Shown piece after piece: positions 1-12,783 of a stretch of 64,000 nucleotides of DNA; position 1 is the stretch's first letter, and each line of letters begins with the position of its first letter. This DNA is from Callipepla californica brunnescens. Its lineage: Eukaryota; Chordata; Aves; Galliformes; Odontophoridae. The notes under the pieces were generated by a model. That model had not been told where the DNA came from, searched no databases, and was given only the letters and a program-made list of their open reading frames with translations. The stretch is taken from positions 10,907,368 through 10,971,367 of the forward strand of contig JALIRH010000004.1 in NCBI GenBank assembly GCA_023055505.1, written 5' to 3'. A program made the translations under genes and the position numbers.

Positions 1-2489
1 AGGGGTGATGAATTAATTCAGGCCAATTGAGATGAAATCCTGTATAATCAGAGCACTGTATTTTGTTGTAAACAGCAATGTTAGCAGTAACAAGCCATAG
101 GCTGACAGACAAAATCAATGCTAAATTAAATCTCTCGTCTTCATAAAACACTGTTGTTTTGGGGGGAGAATCTTCCACAATGCCGAAAATATCACAAGAC
201 CTTAAAGAAAACCAACACCAATATCTTGCTGTTTATTTAAAAAGGACCAAACCACAAAAGCTGGCTGGCAGTTTATCTTGGTATTTTCCCATATTATTTG
301 AACATTAGTGTTAGATAAATGTACTAAATGCCTCTGTTTTGAGCGGCTAAGAGAGGAACAGTGGCCTGATTGTTATGTTACTGGGATAGGTGTGTGCTTT
401 TCTTGTTATTTATTGCTGAGCGCTTCAAGGCACACAGATGCCCCTTTGCTGGGGCAAGAATTGGTTGTACAGAAAATGTTTGTGAGGAATGACTATCCAA
501 CTGCAACCTTTTGTGAGCAATTCTACAGCTTCTTGTAGCATGTTCTGGTATCTTTGGTACGTGTTTTTTCTCTGCACCCCAACTGCACTAACAGAAAAGG
601 CAAAGCCTGGACCTGAAGAACCTAACGTCTTCAACGTGCCCTTTCTCCTGTCACTGAGAGTACGTGATCTTCATCCTCTCCTAAAAGTTTTTACTGGCTG
701 GGCTATTATTTTGTTTCTCTTATTCTCCCTTCCTCCCCAGCACTTCTTCTTCTGAAGGAGAACAAGTTCTTCGATTCCTATGCGTCATGTCTTTTCTGAA
801 CCCACTGAACTTTTTCCTTACTCTTTTCTGTGGGCTCTTTTCAACTTTCTGCTGCTAAACCAGGTATCCCTTGAGCTGATGGGTGATTTGGGTAGGCCTT
901 CCCTCCAACACATTTGTACCTAAAGCTCAATGGCTTCTTAAGGGTACATCAGTGGATGAGCAGCCTCATGGTAAATGGATGGCTGAGCTCCTAGATGTCT
1001 TCTAGTGTTTAGCACTGGTACTCTGTTACATAGTACTTAACATATATAAATAAAGCTGGTACCAAATAGGTTTGTATTTGGAGATGCTAGTGTGGATTGG
1101 ATTCCTTTGCACTGACTTGGGCCTAGCGTAAGCATATGAACAAAAGCATAAGGAGTAAAATTTACAAAAATTGCCTGACATCTGCTATCTGCTCTGTACA
1201 TAAACATGGGATTGGTTTAAAATAAAACTTTCCCCCCTCCCCCCCAAATTTCACACCTCATTTACACTTGAAATTAAATTAATGGTAAAGGACAAGAAAA
1301 CTAGCATCAGATGGATTTATCTGGATGGTTAGAGGAGTGGGGTATGGGGGAAGGCATGTATCTCCCTGTTGAAGTGGGAATTTAAGCTGTCTCTAAAGAG
1401 CAGTGTCCTTACAACTCATTGACCCACACACTCACTCCCTGACTCACGGAGGTGTTGGTGGCAGGGATGAAAGCAAAGCAGATTGTGGAGCCTTCTGCTG
1501 GAAGTGCCTTGTGAACAAGTGTTAGCTTGGCCTTGTGACGGCCTCCTGGGATAATTAACAGCAGAAGGGGGAGGTTTGTAGTGGGTGATTTTTATTTTTC
1601 TTTAATTTAATTTTTTACAAACGATGCCCGGCACGTGCTGCTAAAGCACCTGCCCAAGTCCACTGAGGTTGCAAATGTGGGAGTACAACTGAGGGGCCGT
1701 GGTTTTGAGTCAGCTCGACAAATTGCTCTCACCTACCTCTGTGTTGCAGCAGGAGTATTCTTTCATTTCGTAATTACACTAGGAATTCACCTTATCTAGA
1801 ATAGTGGGTTTTGAGGATGAAAGTCGCAGTCCTCTATTCTTTGGAGGACTGTATCTGGCATGTTTAAACTCGGATCGAATATGTGTAGTTTGTACAGGAA
1901 GATCAACATTTAATCTATCTTTTTGAAGTTGGTGATCAATGGATTTCAGATCCTCTGCAGCAGCAGCAGCTGCCAGCAAAAAGAACTGGGGTCCGGAATA
2001 CAGAGCTCAGGCTTTTTATGGAAGAAAAGCTTATTTTTTTTTTCCTGTGGAATAGAAAAACAGTTGTGTTAGAAGTGTAAAATGAACTGGTGTAGTTGTG
2101 GGATTTGTATATGCCATTCTCTTCTTGCTTACTGAGGTGCTGGATTTATTTAAGGAGGTGGGGTTGACAAAACCCTTGGCTTCCATCCTTCCATGCACCA
2201 ATCTCTCTCCTTTTTACCTTCTTTCCTGTTGTGTTGGTGGTTTGTTTTTTTAATGGCTCTAGTAGTCTCTGGGTTCTGGCTCATGAGCTTCCTGCTGCCA
2301 CCAGCTGCTGTCTCTCACCCCTTGAGCTAAGCCATGAAAAATAGGGATAACACCCAACAGAGTGACGGCATGTGAAATAACTTCCTTCCCTGAATGTTCG
2401 GAAGCAGCCTTACGCTTTGTATCAGAGGCCTAGTTTCCATGTGTTCCAGAAGAATTAGAGCTGAACAAAAAGAGGGATCGCTTAAATGA

Positions 2490-2795
2490 TTCCACAATTC
2501 CATACTAAGATGGCAAGACCCTTAAAGACCACCTGGTCCAACTCCCCTGCAATGAACAGGGATACCTACACTAAATCGTCCTGACCTTGGGTGTCTCCAG
2601 GGATGGAGCATCCACCACCTCTCAGGGCAGTCTGTGCTGGTGTCCCACAGCCCTTTTTGTAAAATACTTCTTCCTTATATCCAGTCTAAATCTCCCTCAT
2701 TTAGTCTGCAACCATTTCCCCGTGTCCTGTCACAGCAGCCCCTGCTAAACAGCTTGTCCCTTATAGTCCCCCTTTAGATACTGAAAGGCTGCTAG
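2490..2795 (-). mobile_element. CR1 LINE fragment, 3' end
   Basis: Read on the - strand, this is the 3' untranslated end of a CR1 retrotransposon. The + strand shows the reverse-complement hallmarks: a degenerate ATTCCATACTAAG tail, GACCACCTGGTCCAACTCCC, TCCACCACCTCTCAGGGCAG and CCAGTCTAAATCTCCCTC. The copy is 5'-truncated, as is usual for CR1, and contains no intact reading frame. Confidence 0.85.
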
Positions 2796-3717
2796 AGCAT
2801 TTTGTGCTCCAGAACTGGTTTCTCTGCTGACTTTAGAGCTGCTGTGACTGTACTTACATGGTCTGTTTCTGTACAGCATCTGTTTTTAAGTCTAGAAAGC
2901 TGACGCTTGCATGCTGGCCCCATATCCCCTCTTAGCATTTCTGTAAGACTGTACACACTTGGGTGCAAAAGTTTTGACATGTTTGTTTTTGCCATCTTGT
3001 GAGCCTGTGGCAGCGGGTGTGGGGGTTGTTTTTGTTCCATGGTAATGAGTGTTTTTGTGGTCTGGGACATGGACTGCTGCAAGAATTATATGCTCGTCTC
3101 TCTGTCCAGCACTACAGATGGCTTAACCACAGAGGTCTCCTGTGCGCTTGTCCCGCTAAGAATTGATAGAATATTTACAATATAAGCTGTTGCACGTGCT
3201 GTTATTTTGTGTAGCTGTGTTAGTTGGTGCGCTTCTTAAAACGAGACCTTGGCTCTGTGGTGTGAGCCAGGCTCCCTGGTCCTTGGTTGCTTCTGTTAAA
3301 AGCACAGCCAAACCTTTCCATGACCTTTAGCCCAGATAAGTGTTTGAAGAATGGTTAAGCAAGGCTCTTCTCCTGTGCTGCGCATTGGGTTTTGCTCTTT
3401 CAGCGTTTTCAAGAGGAAGAACTCTGCATGTGCCAGGAATTGTCATGCCTTCTTCAACTGTAAGGGAGTGCAGACAGAATGTATGCTTGCGAACAAGTAT
3501 CAAACAGCAGTGTAAATATCACTGCTTAAAACTGGATAGCCTCAGCTTGTCTTACTGGGGCTTCACCAGCAACTGGTGATGTGCTCTGCTGTCAGTGGTC
3601 ATCTTCATATTAATATGTGAGTGAGTATCAGACTGGTTTTCAGAATGATTACCGAACCTAATAGCAAAGACTGTTTCTGAAGGTCACGTAATTGCATGAG
3701 TGCAATTGTCAGGGTTT

Positions 3718-3966
3718 TCATAGAATCATACAATACCTTGAGTAGGAGGGGACATTAAAGTCCACCCAGTTCCACACCCCACCAGATTGGGTTGCCCAGG
3801 GCCCCGTCCAGCCTGGCCTTGAACACCAGGGATGGGACATCCACTGCCTTTCTGGGCAGCCTCTGCCAGGGCCTCACTGCCCTCTGAGTAAAGCATTGCC
3901 TCCTAACATCTAGCCTAACTCTCTGCTCTTTTTGTTTTGAGCCATTCCCCCTTATCTTATCACTTA
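3718..3966 (-). mobile_element. CR1 LINE fragment, 3' end
   Basis: The + strand begins CATAGAATCATACAATACCT, the reversed form of the CR1 3' terminal octamer repeat. It continues with GGGTTGCCCAGGGCCCCGTC, GATGGGACATCCACTGCC and ATCTAGCCTAACTCTC. This is a 5'-truncated 249-base copy. The open frame on the - strand here is a remnant of the CR1 reverse transcriptase end and 3' region, not a gene. Confidence 0.88.
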
Positions 3967-5202
3967 GTAAGATAAAGGCATAGGTAAGGGAGCTGTTGTA
4001 GACTGCTGAAACTGATTCCTGTGTATAGTGGTCAACCAAATTGCGGGACCACAATTCCTTTAATCATCTTTTCTGGGGCAGGTAAAAGCTATGATTCCAT
4101 AATTTACCCAAGAGCATTCAGAAGATCTATAGTAAAGCTGGAAATCGAACCCAGGCTAGTCAGGACTGCTTTCAGACTGGTTAACGAACTCACGAGAAGC
4201 TGTATTTTCAGCCTCTTTTGCAATACTTCTCCATATAAATAGCTCTGCCATAAACCCAAGGATGTGTTTTCCAATTAGCAGAATTAGAAAAGCAGTGTTT
4301 GTTGAATATAGTTTATGATGCTCTGCAGCTATTGTGTGATTGTAGAGTTGCTGCAAATCTGTACCTAAACTATAGAAGATTAGATTGTTTCTTATTTACA
4401 TTTGGTTTGATATTTCGTGGGACTTCATCTTCTCCTTTTGCTTTATCAGAGTATTGTGAGCTCCAACTATGTATGGAAGTTTTAACTATTGCCTATTATG
4501 GAAAAATATGAACTGTTCTCACTTTAATGAAAAAGAGAGAATTGTTCTTTTTTTTTGTTTTGTTTTGTTTTTTTGCTAGCTATGTTAAAATGTTGCCCTT
4601 TCAGTTGGGTGGTAGTAGGCTGTAAACAGCTTGTCCTCCACATTCATCATTGTACTGTTTATTCTTTTTTCTTTTCAAAATAGAAGTTGGTTTCCCTTTT
4701 CAAGCAATTTACAGTTGTCAGGAGCATTGCTGATCAAAATAGAAAGTAGAACTAAGCATTCCTTTGAGGCCCTTGTAACTTGCTAACCATGAAATCGCTT
4801 CTCAAGCAAGGTATCTTGCATCTTGTTGTTTAACATACGCATTCGTTTGAAGGTCAACACTAATAAAAATGGTTAGTTTTTGGAGTCCTCGTCATGTCTC
4901 TCTCCTTCCCTACTGCTCCTTAGTAAAACGAGGCTTCAGAAGAGCCTGGAGTGGGATGCAAAATGAGTTGACCTCGTATGGGTTTGTATACAGCCTGTAG
5001 TGAGAATGTTTACAAATTACTGCTTCCACTCAGACTTCTGTAGAAATGCATTGGTGGTTCAATGGAATAAACACGACTGAGTTCATAGGGTGAAGAAGGA
5101 GACAGTGGTAAGAACAGAAATTGTTATTAACTGTCTTTCTGTTGTTAACTGGCTTTCCAGTTTGCCATGTTGGCAGTTATACACTAGGCTTATGAATTTG
5201 AA

Positions 5203-5275
5203 ATCATAGAATGGCTTGGGTTGGAAAGGGACCTCATGGACCACCTAGTTCCAGACCCCTTAACATAGAAGAATC
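5203..5275 (-). mobile_element. Very short CR1 tail
   Basis: AATCATAGAATGGCTTGGGT followed by GGAAAGGGACCTCATGGACC is the last 70 or so bases of a CR1 element in reverse orientation. The 5' truncation is extreme. The outer limit is approximate. Confidence 0.8.
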
Positions 5276-5472
5276 TTCATGTCTTTCAAGAATTCATGTG
5301 TATTAGTAAGACAGAATGACTTGAGGTTGGTTTACACACTTTTGGAGATGAACCTTCTATTCTGCATACAAGTAGAACTAAAAATTATTGTGCACTGTGT
5401 GTTGGTGGGATGATCTTGAATCTCCAGTGTGGTGGGTGGTTTGGTGATGGCATAGCAAATTAATTGTTTTGT

Positions 5473-5492
5473 CAACGTAATTTGTTACGTTG
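5473..5492. repeat. Perfect 8-base inverted repeat, 4-base loop
   Basis: CAACGTAA, TTTG, TTACGTTG in intron 1. Confidence 0.85.
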
Positions 5493-5959
5493 CTTTTTGA
5501 GTTTGTTTGGTTTCCCATTCTAATGTTCGGAGGAAAAAATAAAAAGAGTTTGTCTGCCCAGAGGGCCCATCTTTTGTTTGTAAAGGACTGATGGTATGTA
5601 TAAAGATAATTGTCTTGCCTGTCTTTCTTGAATCACATCTACTTTAGTTGCCCCTTGTAGATTTATTGTTTGGTAGCTGAGAAAATTGTAAGTTTGCAAA
5701 ATTCTGTGAGCTTCTGTTGGGTTATCTCAGAGGTTGTATTTATTTGCTATAGAGTTAACAGTGCTGCCTTTGCCTGCTGGTAGGCTGTCATGCTGCCACT
5801 GCCTTACAAGTTCCGACCTAAGGCGTTAAGTGCAAGGCCATGGAAACACATTTAGCCTGTCTTCTCACTTTGGTATTTGTCAAGTTGAGAGAGGTTGTAT
5901 TTCTTCAGCAGCATTCCAAGCCAGAAGGGATGTTGAGAATCAGTTCCTTTGTCAGTTAC

Positions 5960-5977
5960 TTTTTTTTTTTTTTTTTT
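5960..5977. repeat. T18 homopolymer
   Basis: Uninterrupted run of 18 T in intron 1. Confidence 0.9.
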
Positions 5978-7078
5978 CATCACTGCTTTTAGTTTTTTCC
6001 TCTCCATGCCAGCAGTGCTCTAAAAGGACTCTGCTATGAGATTTGTAAAACATGGTCTGAATAAAAAAGGATAGTGGGGAGGAGTGGAGAATTGAATATA
6101 ATTGGCAATATCTGCCAAATGTGTTTGTTTATGTTTCCCTAAAGGAAATGAAATTCTCATTTTTTTCAGACAGGATGAACTCTGCATCTTTCAGTAATCA
6201 ATCAGTTTACATCGATGTACAAATGCAGAAAAATCTTAGCACAATTGCAAGCAGGTCGGTACGATTTCCCTGCTGGGTGTTCATAGGGAACACAATGCAT
6301 CTGTACTTCAATCAGGACAACTCCAAAGCATGGAAAGTGACAGTGGGCACAGTAGTTAATGCGTTATCTGTATGCTGTTGTCCTGCTGTGTGCATCAGTG
6401 GGGAAGAAATTTCTTGAAAGCGATGGGGAACTGGGGTAATATTGATACTGATTGGATTAGACATTGTTCATGTCTGATCTTTAGTTAAGAAGCTGTTGAG
6501 TTCCTCTGCTGTTGATTGGACTTGATATTTCAGTTTGCTTTTTTCCAGTGCAGCAGTGTTTATAATGGCTTCAGCGTGGAAATGTCTAAATGAAAACTTG
6601 TCCATTCATATTCCTTAAAACATTTTTGGGATGAGATAGATATATTTAATTTTGTCTGCAGACTTTTTATGGATTCAGTCTTCAGCTGGATATGGGACAA
6701 GCTTGGTAAGACAATTATGCATAAATGAAAAATTCTCTGCCTCAGAGAACTTGTGACTTCAACAGAGCCTGCTAACATCAAATTTTCCAAGTGTTCAGAT
6801 GGTTTGGTATAATGCCACTTAAAATAGACATAGCTTTGGGGAAACAATGAGTTGCAGAGAGGAAAACAAGCACTTTGCATTCTAAATGTTTTTTCTTCTG
6901 CTTTCAATAAGTAACCTGTTGGGCTTTCATGATATCACCAGTGCTTTTAAAGATGACAGAGAGAAGGACGTGGCAAGTTAGGAAATGAGGCGAGAATGTT
7001 ACCAGGACTTCATTTCTTAACAAATAATTATCTTCAAGCTAAGTAAACTTTTCTGAGTTACAAATGTTGTAAGGAGGG

Positions 7079-7094
7079 AAAAAAAAAAAAAAAG
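7079..7094. repeat. A16 homopolymer
   Basis: Uninterrupted run of 16 A in intron 1. Confidence 0.9.
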
Positions 7095-8013
7095 GAAAAA
7101 GAGACATTCACATTGAAACATTCGTGTTAACAGTTGTCTGTGTCTGTGGTGTCCAAGACCCTCATCAAAACCAGCAGCTGATTTTAATTTTCCTTGTCAC
7201 TTTCATTGGTACAAACTTCCTCCAAAACAAAAAAAATAAAGCCATCTCTTTTCTGCCTTGAGGAAAAAAGGCCATGCAGGGCATTAATAAAAGGCTTAAT
7301 TTTTGTGCAGGTTTTTATTTTCATCTGATGCTGAGTTGCAGGCCCTTGGCCTGCACAGAAATACATGAACTGCTGTCACAGATGTGCTGCACTTGGTCCT
7401 GTGCAGTGGCATGTATTCTCCAGTGCATGTGGAGCCAGAGTTCATGAGAAAAGCAATAGCATGTGACAGGCTGCCTGCATAGCAGACGTGCGACTCTGAG
7501 CTTGAGTGAAGTGCCTTCTTTTTAAAGTACAGGAGGAACTGATTCTGAAAGTCAATATCAAGAGCCTAATCCTCATCTATGAGATACAGTAATGTGAATT
7601 TGAAACCAGAGGTATTTATATCACAGGCTTGAAGCCATACAAGATGAAATAACGTATCTGTCATTGCTGCTCCCTTCTGTGTTGAGTGGCAAGCTTATGC
7701 ACCTCTGCTGCGTATATGTTGGAAGCAGAAGCACTGAATAAAATAATGGCACATGAATCTAAGAGTAAGCAGTTGGCTGGTGTAGGCCTCCAGCCACTGC
7801 TGTCTGATGTAGAAGAAGTGGGACTGAGGTGGAGAAGGGTACTGGGCTTCAGAGTGAAATGTAAGGGCAAATAGAAATTTCATGACATAAGATACCAGGC
7901 TTCAGCTGTCTGTGGAGAAGCTGAGGGAGCTCCATTCCTTCCAGCAGCTAGTGGCTTTTTCTGAATACTGGAATTCTATCAGCCGCTGGTGTCTGCAGCT
8001 GTGGCTGGCACAG

Positions 8014-8021
8014 TGACGTCA
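8014..8021. promoter_or_regulatory. Perfect CRE motif TGACGTCA
   Basis: The full palindromic cAMP response element TGACGTCA lies in intron 1, 849 bases before exon 2, in a locally more GC-rich stretch with repeated CTGCAGC. CREB/ATF proteins bind this motif. Function here is an inference from the motif only. Confidence 0.35.
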
Positions 8022-8236
8022 TTGCTGCTGTCTGCAGCCATACCTGAAGATTAACATTTTTCTAGTTTACTGCTGGATGAAGAAGGTGAGGCTGTATTTT
8101 TAAGGGAGAGATAAAGTGGTTTATTTGGCTGTTGCTCGATGATAGGTCTGCTTCATGTTCTCTTCTGAAAGAAGCAGTGGGATCAAATCACGCCTTTGCC
8201 TGAATCTACCCTTTACCTCACTCCCCCATCTATTAT

Positions 8237-8260
8237 AGTGGGTCCTCTGAAGGACCCACT
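8237..8260. repeat. Perfect 10-base inverted repeat, 4-base loop
   Basis: AGTGGGTCCT, CTGA, AGGACCCACT: two exact arms around a tetraloop in intron 1. RNA from either strand would form a tight GC-rich hairpin. Confidence 0.9.
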
Positions 8261-8869
8261 TTTGTTCTTCTTTTCCTGGAGTTTTGTAATGCCCTATGGG
8301 GAGAGATGAACTGAAGGCACTTTGTATGAGCATTTCAGCTTGTGGTGCCTAGTACTGCTAGCTTCCAGCCTGCTACTAAAAAGTATTGTCAGTATTGTCT
8401 TCTGTGTGCCTTTCCAACATCATGAGAAACTTTAAACCGGGAAGAATTTTATTATAAACCTAGGTCATGAATTATCTGAAAGGACTTGTTCACGTGATTT
8501 GGGGCGTTCACAGTTATACTGGACAGAAAATATATCAACATTAACACTGGAAATACCTTACCTGTGTTGTTCTTTACTTATAATGCTAATATTTAAGAGT
8601 GAATTGTACCTTAGTTTGTCCAAAACTGTTAGAAGGCCCTCTGTCTGAAGACCCTGTTGTGGGTAAGAAATCGGGTCTGCTCATCCCTGTCTTTTCTTTT
8701 AGTCCTCTTTCTGATGAATCGAGGCAATAGGTTATGGGCACTGTGCGTTTTTCTCTTCCTTGTTTCTTCTGCTGTAGTGCCTGCCCTGCTGGTGCATTTA
8801 TATTTGTACTACTACTTTATGTTATTATGTAGTAATAACGCTAATGTCTTTTTGTTTTTTCTTCTGAAG

Positions 8870-9266
8870 CATCTCCCTTCCTGCTTTTTGCCAACCGTCG
8901 GGATGTTCGACTTGTGGATGCTGGAGGCACGAAGCTGGAGTCCACTGTGGTGGTCAGTGGTTTAGAGGATGCTGCTGCGGTTGACTTCCAGTATTCGCAA
9001 GGCATCGTTTTCTGGACAGATGTGAGCGAAGAAGCCATCAAGCAAACTTACATTAACCAGACTGGGAATGTGGTGCAGAATGTCATCATTTCTGGTCTGG
9101 TTTCCCCGGATGGCCTGGCATGTGATTGGATTGGGAAAAAACTTTACTGGACAGATTCAGAAACCAATAGGATAGAAGTCGCTAATCTCAATGGAACATC
9201 TAGAAAAGTTCTCTTCTGGCAAGACCTCGATCAGCCCAGGGCAATAGCTTTGGATCCAGCTCATGG
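8870..9266 (+). CDS. LRP5: LRP5 exon 2: start of first YWTD beta-propeller
   Basis: This exon encodes the mature N-terminus of LRP5, the single-pass co-receptor that works with Frizzled at the cell surface in canonical Wnt signalling. It opens with the second base of a codon after a TTTTTTCTTCTGAAG acceptor, reads [20 protein letters not shown], and stops before GTAAAT. Its 397 bases equal human exon 2, and the sequence aligns without gaps to human residues 31-163. Two propeller repeats are visible, FWTD (YWTD in human) and [14 protein letters not shown]. Two N-glycosylation sequons (NQT, NGT) are kept. LRP6 is the alternative, but [11 protein letters not shown] and EEAIKQTY match LRP5, not LRP6. 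Exon 1 with the start codon and signal peptide is outside the window. Confidence 0.97.
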
Positions 9267-10832
9267 GTAAATATTAATTTGACTTAAATGCTTAAATGGA
9301 TACCGTGGTGATTTACGCTGGTTTTTTAGTTCTGGGAAAGAAACACGGTCTTTTGTTTCAGTTTACATTTTCCCAAGGTATTTTTCTCAAGATCTATAAC
9401 TGAACATATGTTTAAACTTAAATATTTTGTGGCAAGAAATGACAGCCCAGAGCCAAAAAGAAAAATACAGCTGCTCTTAGGTGCCAAGTCAAATACTCAA
9501 TTGGTATGATTGCCTAACGTATTCATTGCGCTTCTGAAAGGCAATTTATTTTTCAAGCCTTTTTATTGTTATTCCCTCTGTTGTCTTGTCTGGTAAGTTA
9601 ATTTTCCTTTGGTATGTGATGTCTAATGTGTCTAGTCAGCAAGGTGTGTGTATCTGAGTTAAAACAGAAATTCTCTCTTGCTATGCTCTGGTAGATGAAA
9701 CCAGGATATTTTTAAGTGGTGATTTTGAACAATTATGTTTGTTCTGGTGAGTGAAAGAGCCTAGGTGAAGTCAGGGGCTCTTAATGCTTTAAGATGACCA
9801 GGTTAGAATGTAATAAGAAAACAGGCTGGATGTGCCACTGTGGCTAGCCAGGTGCTTGTAGTGCTCTTGAAAATACCGGTGTCACTTAACAGCTGCTCTT
9901 TCTTCACTACCCCTATCTCTGCATGTGTGCTATTTGCTACTGTATGCATTAACAGTACTGATGTTCACTTTGTGCCTCGTGTTAACTGCAGAAGTGATTG
10001 CAAGTCTCCTGTGCTAGCACTGTGGGCATCCTCTGCTCCTCAAGGAAATCATACTGTATAAAATAGTGGAGTGTTGATAAGGGGAGCGGCAAAGCTCACA
10101 AGGAAGGCCATTTGTTTTTAAACTACTGTCATCTGCGCATTTTCTAAGGAGTTTCTTCCTCATCTGTTTGGTCTGTGTGGTTAGGTATCTAACCTCTAAG
10201 AAAATCTAACGTCAGCTGACATTTTCACCAAGCCTACCCTCTTTGTAAGAGGACACTGAGTTAATACAAGGGCTTAGGATATACCACAAATATAGTCATA
10301 TTATTCTATATTGTCAAAATGGAAATCACTGCCCTGGGAGATGGGCATTTTCTGGGGGAACCACGTTCTTCATGTGTGTGAGAAGTGAACACTGGAACTT
10401 AACAATGCGATCACCGTATTAGCAACTGCTGTACTGCAGACTGGGGCTCTGAAGAGTTATTTTTCCAGTGATCCCTGCATAATGGTTTCCAGATGCATGG
10501 AAGGAGTTATGGGTACGATTATGATTAATATATGAAAGATACACAGGTACTAAGTGAAACTGTGTGTACCCAAAGAAACAGAATCCTTAGTCCTGTTGAC
10601 AGGCCAAGTGCTGGAGCTGCCTGCATTTCCCGGATAAGTGGTGTAAAGAGGAGTTATAATCAGAAAGAGGAAAAACTGAGTGTCTATGTTGGACTACGGG
10701 ACATTCAGGAGGGATTTTATCCTCTCAAGTCCTCACTTCACTTCTGCTACTCTTGCCTTCAGGTGAAAGGAAAAGAAGGGCATAACTGGTCTACTAGGGA
10801 TAACAAATCTGATATAAACTCAATTTGAGAGT

Positions 10833-12126
10833 TTAGGCCACCCAGCCAGGATCAGGACGCTGATGATTTATTCTTTAATTCAGAGACATCTCTAGATCAA
10901 CTGCCTTTGTCCTTATTGGTCATTTAAACTTCCCAGGTGTTAACTGGGAATACCACACAGGTGATACAAACCCTGAACTTGTGTGGGATTTGCTGCTCCA
11001 GCTGGATGCATGTAAGTCTATGGAGCATGATGGGATTCATGCCAGGGTACTGAAAGAGCTGGCTCATGTCATTGTGAGATGTCTCTCAATTATTTTTCAT
11101 CAGTCTTTGGAATTTGGAGTGGTCCCAATAGGCTGGAAACTGGCAAATGTTGTCCCAGTTTTCGAGAGGGGCAAGAAAGAAGACTTTGGTAATTATAGGC
11201 CCATCTGTGTCACTTCAGTGCCTGGCAGAATTAGGGAAAAGATTGTTCTGAGGCTTACTGAAAAACATCTGAAAGACAATGCAATCGTTGATCACAGCCC
11301 GTCCAGGTTCATGAGGGGGAAGTCCTGTTCAACAAACGTAGTCTCCTTTCATGACAAGGTTATCCACTTACAGCTGACCAAAAAGCCAGTTGATATAATC
11401 TTTTCAGATTTTAGCAAAGCTTTCAATGCTATTTCTCACAGTATCCTTCTGGACAAATGTCTAACACACAGCTAGACAGAAGCAGAATGCAGTGTGTGAA
11501 TGATTGGCTGACGCTCTGGACACAAATGGCTGTTGTAAATGGGAGAACACAAGGCTGGCAGCCAGTCACTGCTGGGGTTCCACAGGGCTCCATTTTAGGG
11601 ACCATTCTTTTCAGTGTTTTCATTGATTACTTTGATAAAGGATTTGAAAGTATATAAAATAAGTTTGTGAATGATACTAAATTAGGAGAGACTGTTGACT
11701 CCCTTGAGGGTAGAGAGGTCTTGACAAATTGGCAATTGCCAATCATGTGACATTTAACAAGAGCAAGTGCCAGATTCTGCCCCTGGGATGGGACAGCCTT
11801 GGCTGTAGGTACAAACTAGGGGACATGAAAGTGGAGAAGAGCCCTGCAGAAAGGGATCTGGGCTTCTGCTTGATGGCAAGTTGAATGTGAGCCAGGAGTG
11901 TGCCCTCGCAGCCAAAAGGGTCATCCTTACCCTTGGTTCTTCACCAGAGGGCAGTGGGCATGGGACCGACTTCCCAGGGCAGTGGTCACGGCCCCAAGCT
12001 GATGAAGTTCAAGGAGCATTTAAACAACACTTTCAAACATAGAGTTTGATGTCTGGGTGGTCCTTGGTGGAGCCAGGGGTTCAACTCAGTGATCCTTCCA
12101 ACTCAGGATATTGTATGATTCTGTAA
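10833..12126 (+). mobile_element. CR1 LINE with broken endonuclease-reverse transcriptase
   Basis: This is the longest retrotransposon in the window. Bases 10840-10980 translate to the end of the CR1 endonuclease (RPPSQDQDADDLFF, then LIGHLNFPGVNWEYHTGD after one frameshift). The next frame (10981-11475) jumps to the reverse transcriptase ([53 protein letters not shown]), so an internal piece is missing. The reverse transcriptase continues in another frame at 11457-11657 with [12 protein letters not shown]. The catalytic FADD box has become FVND near 11668-11679. The 3' end is CR1-like (TCCTTCCAACTCAGG...TGTATGATTCTGTAATG). Stops and frameshifts make it non-functional. Confidence 0.92.
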
Positions 12127-12783
12127 TGTCAGGCTGACATTTCATAAGTGGATCCAGTTCCGTACCTTTCGATTGTTTTCTTTAGGGTAGATTACGTATT
12201 AGTCATGGTAATGCATTTCATGCCTTATTAGGTGATCTTTGACTGCTTTGAAAAACTGATGGGATTAATTGGGGATTTCTGGTAGCATACTACTCCTACA
12301 CTAGGCTAAATCCAAAAGTACTGTTCTTAATAAAAAGTGGATTAAAATGACTGTGAAAGAAAGTGCATCTGTACAGTGAAATGAAGAGCTTTTATAAAAG
12401 TCATTGGTTCTGTTGGTGAAGTTTTACTTCTGTGAATCTAGTCTTTGTGCTTGGAAAGAGGAGGGATACAGGAGTGGTTAATTTTACATGACTTTGAAAG
12501 GCAGTTCTATATGGCAGTACTCAGCACAGAACAGACGTGCAGTATTTCTTCAACATACACGAAGTCCAGAAAGTGTAACAATAGAAGACGTTGTTTCAGG
12601 CTTGCTTCCACTACCCTGGAGTTGTATTGCAGTTCAGCTCAATATTTTGTTTCAGGAACCACACTGAAAGATTAAGTATCAGATGTCAGCGCATGAAGTT
12701 ACCTCACATTAGCTGTCTGGTGTGTGCTAGGCATCATCGTACCTTGGTTCTACCTTTCTGTGGGTCCTGTGAAAACCTCTTTC

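Larger units (their letters stand above)
1..8869 (+). other. LRP5: LRP5 intron 1 (3' part)
   Basis: No open frame here resembles a known protein. Exon 1 with the signal peptide must lie further upstream, so this is the downstream part of intron 1. It holds three reverse-oriented CR1 fragments (2490-2795, 3718-3966, 5203-5275), an 18-base T run near 5960 and a 16-base A run near 7079. It also holds a perfect CRE at 8014-8021 and two perfect short inverted repeats (5473-5492 and 8237-8260). The rest looks like unique, AT-rich intron. Confidence 0.9.
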
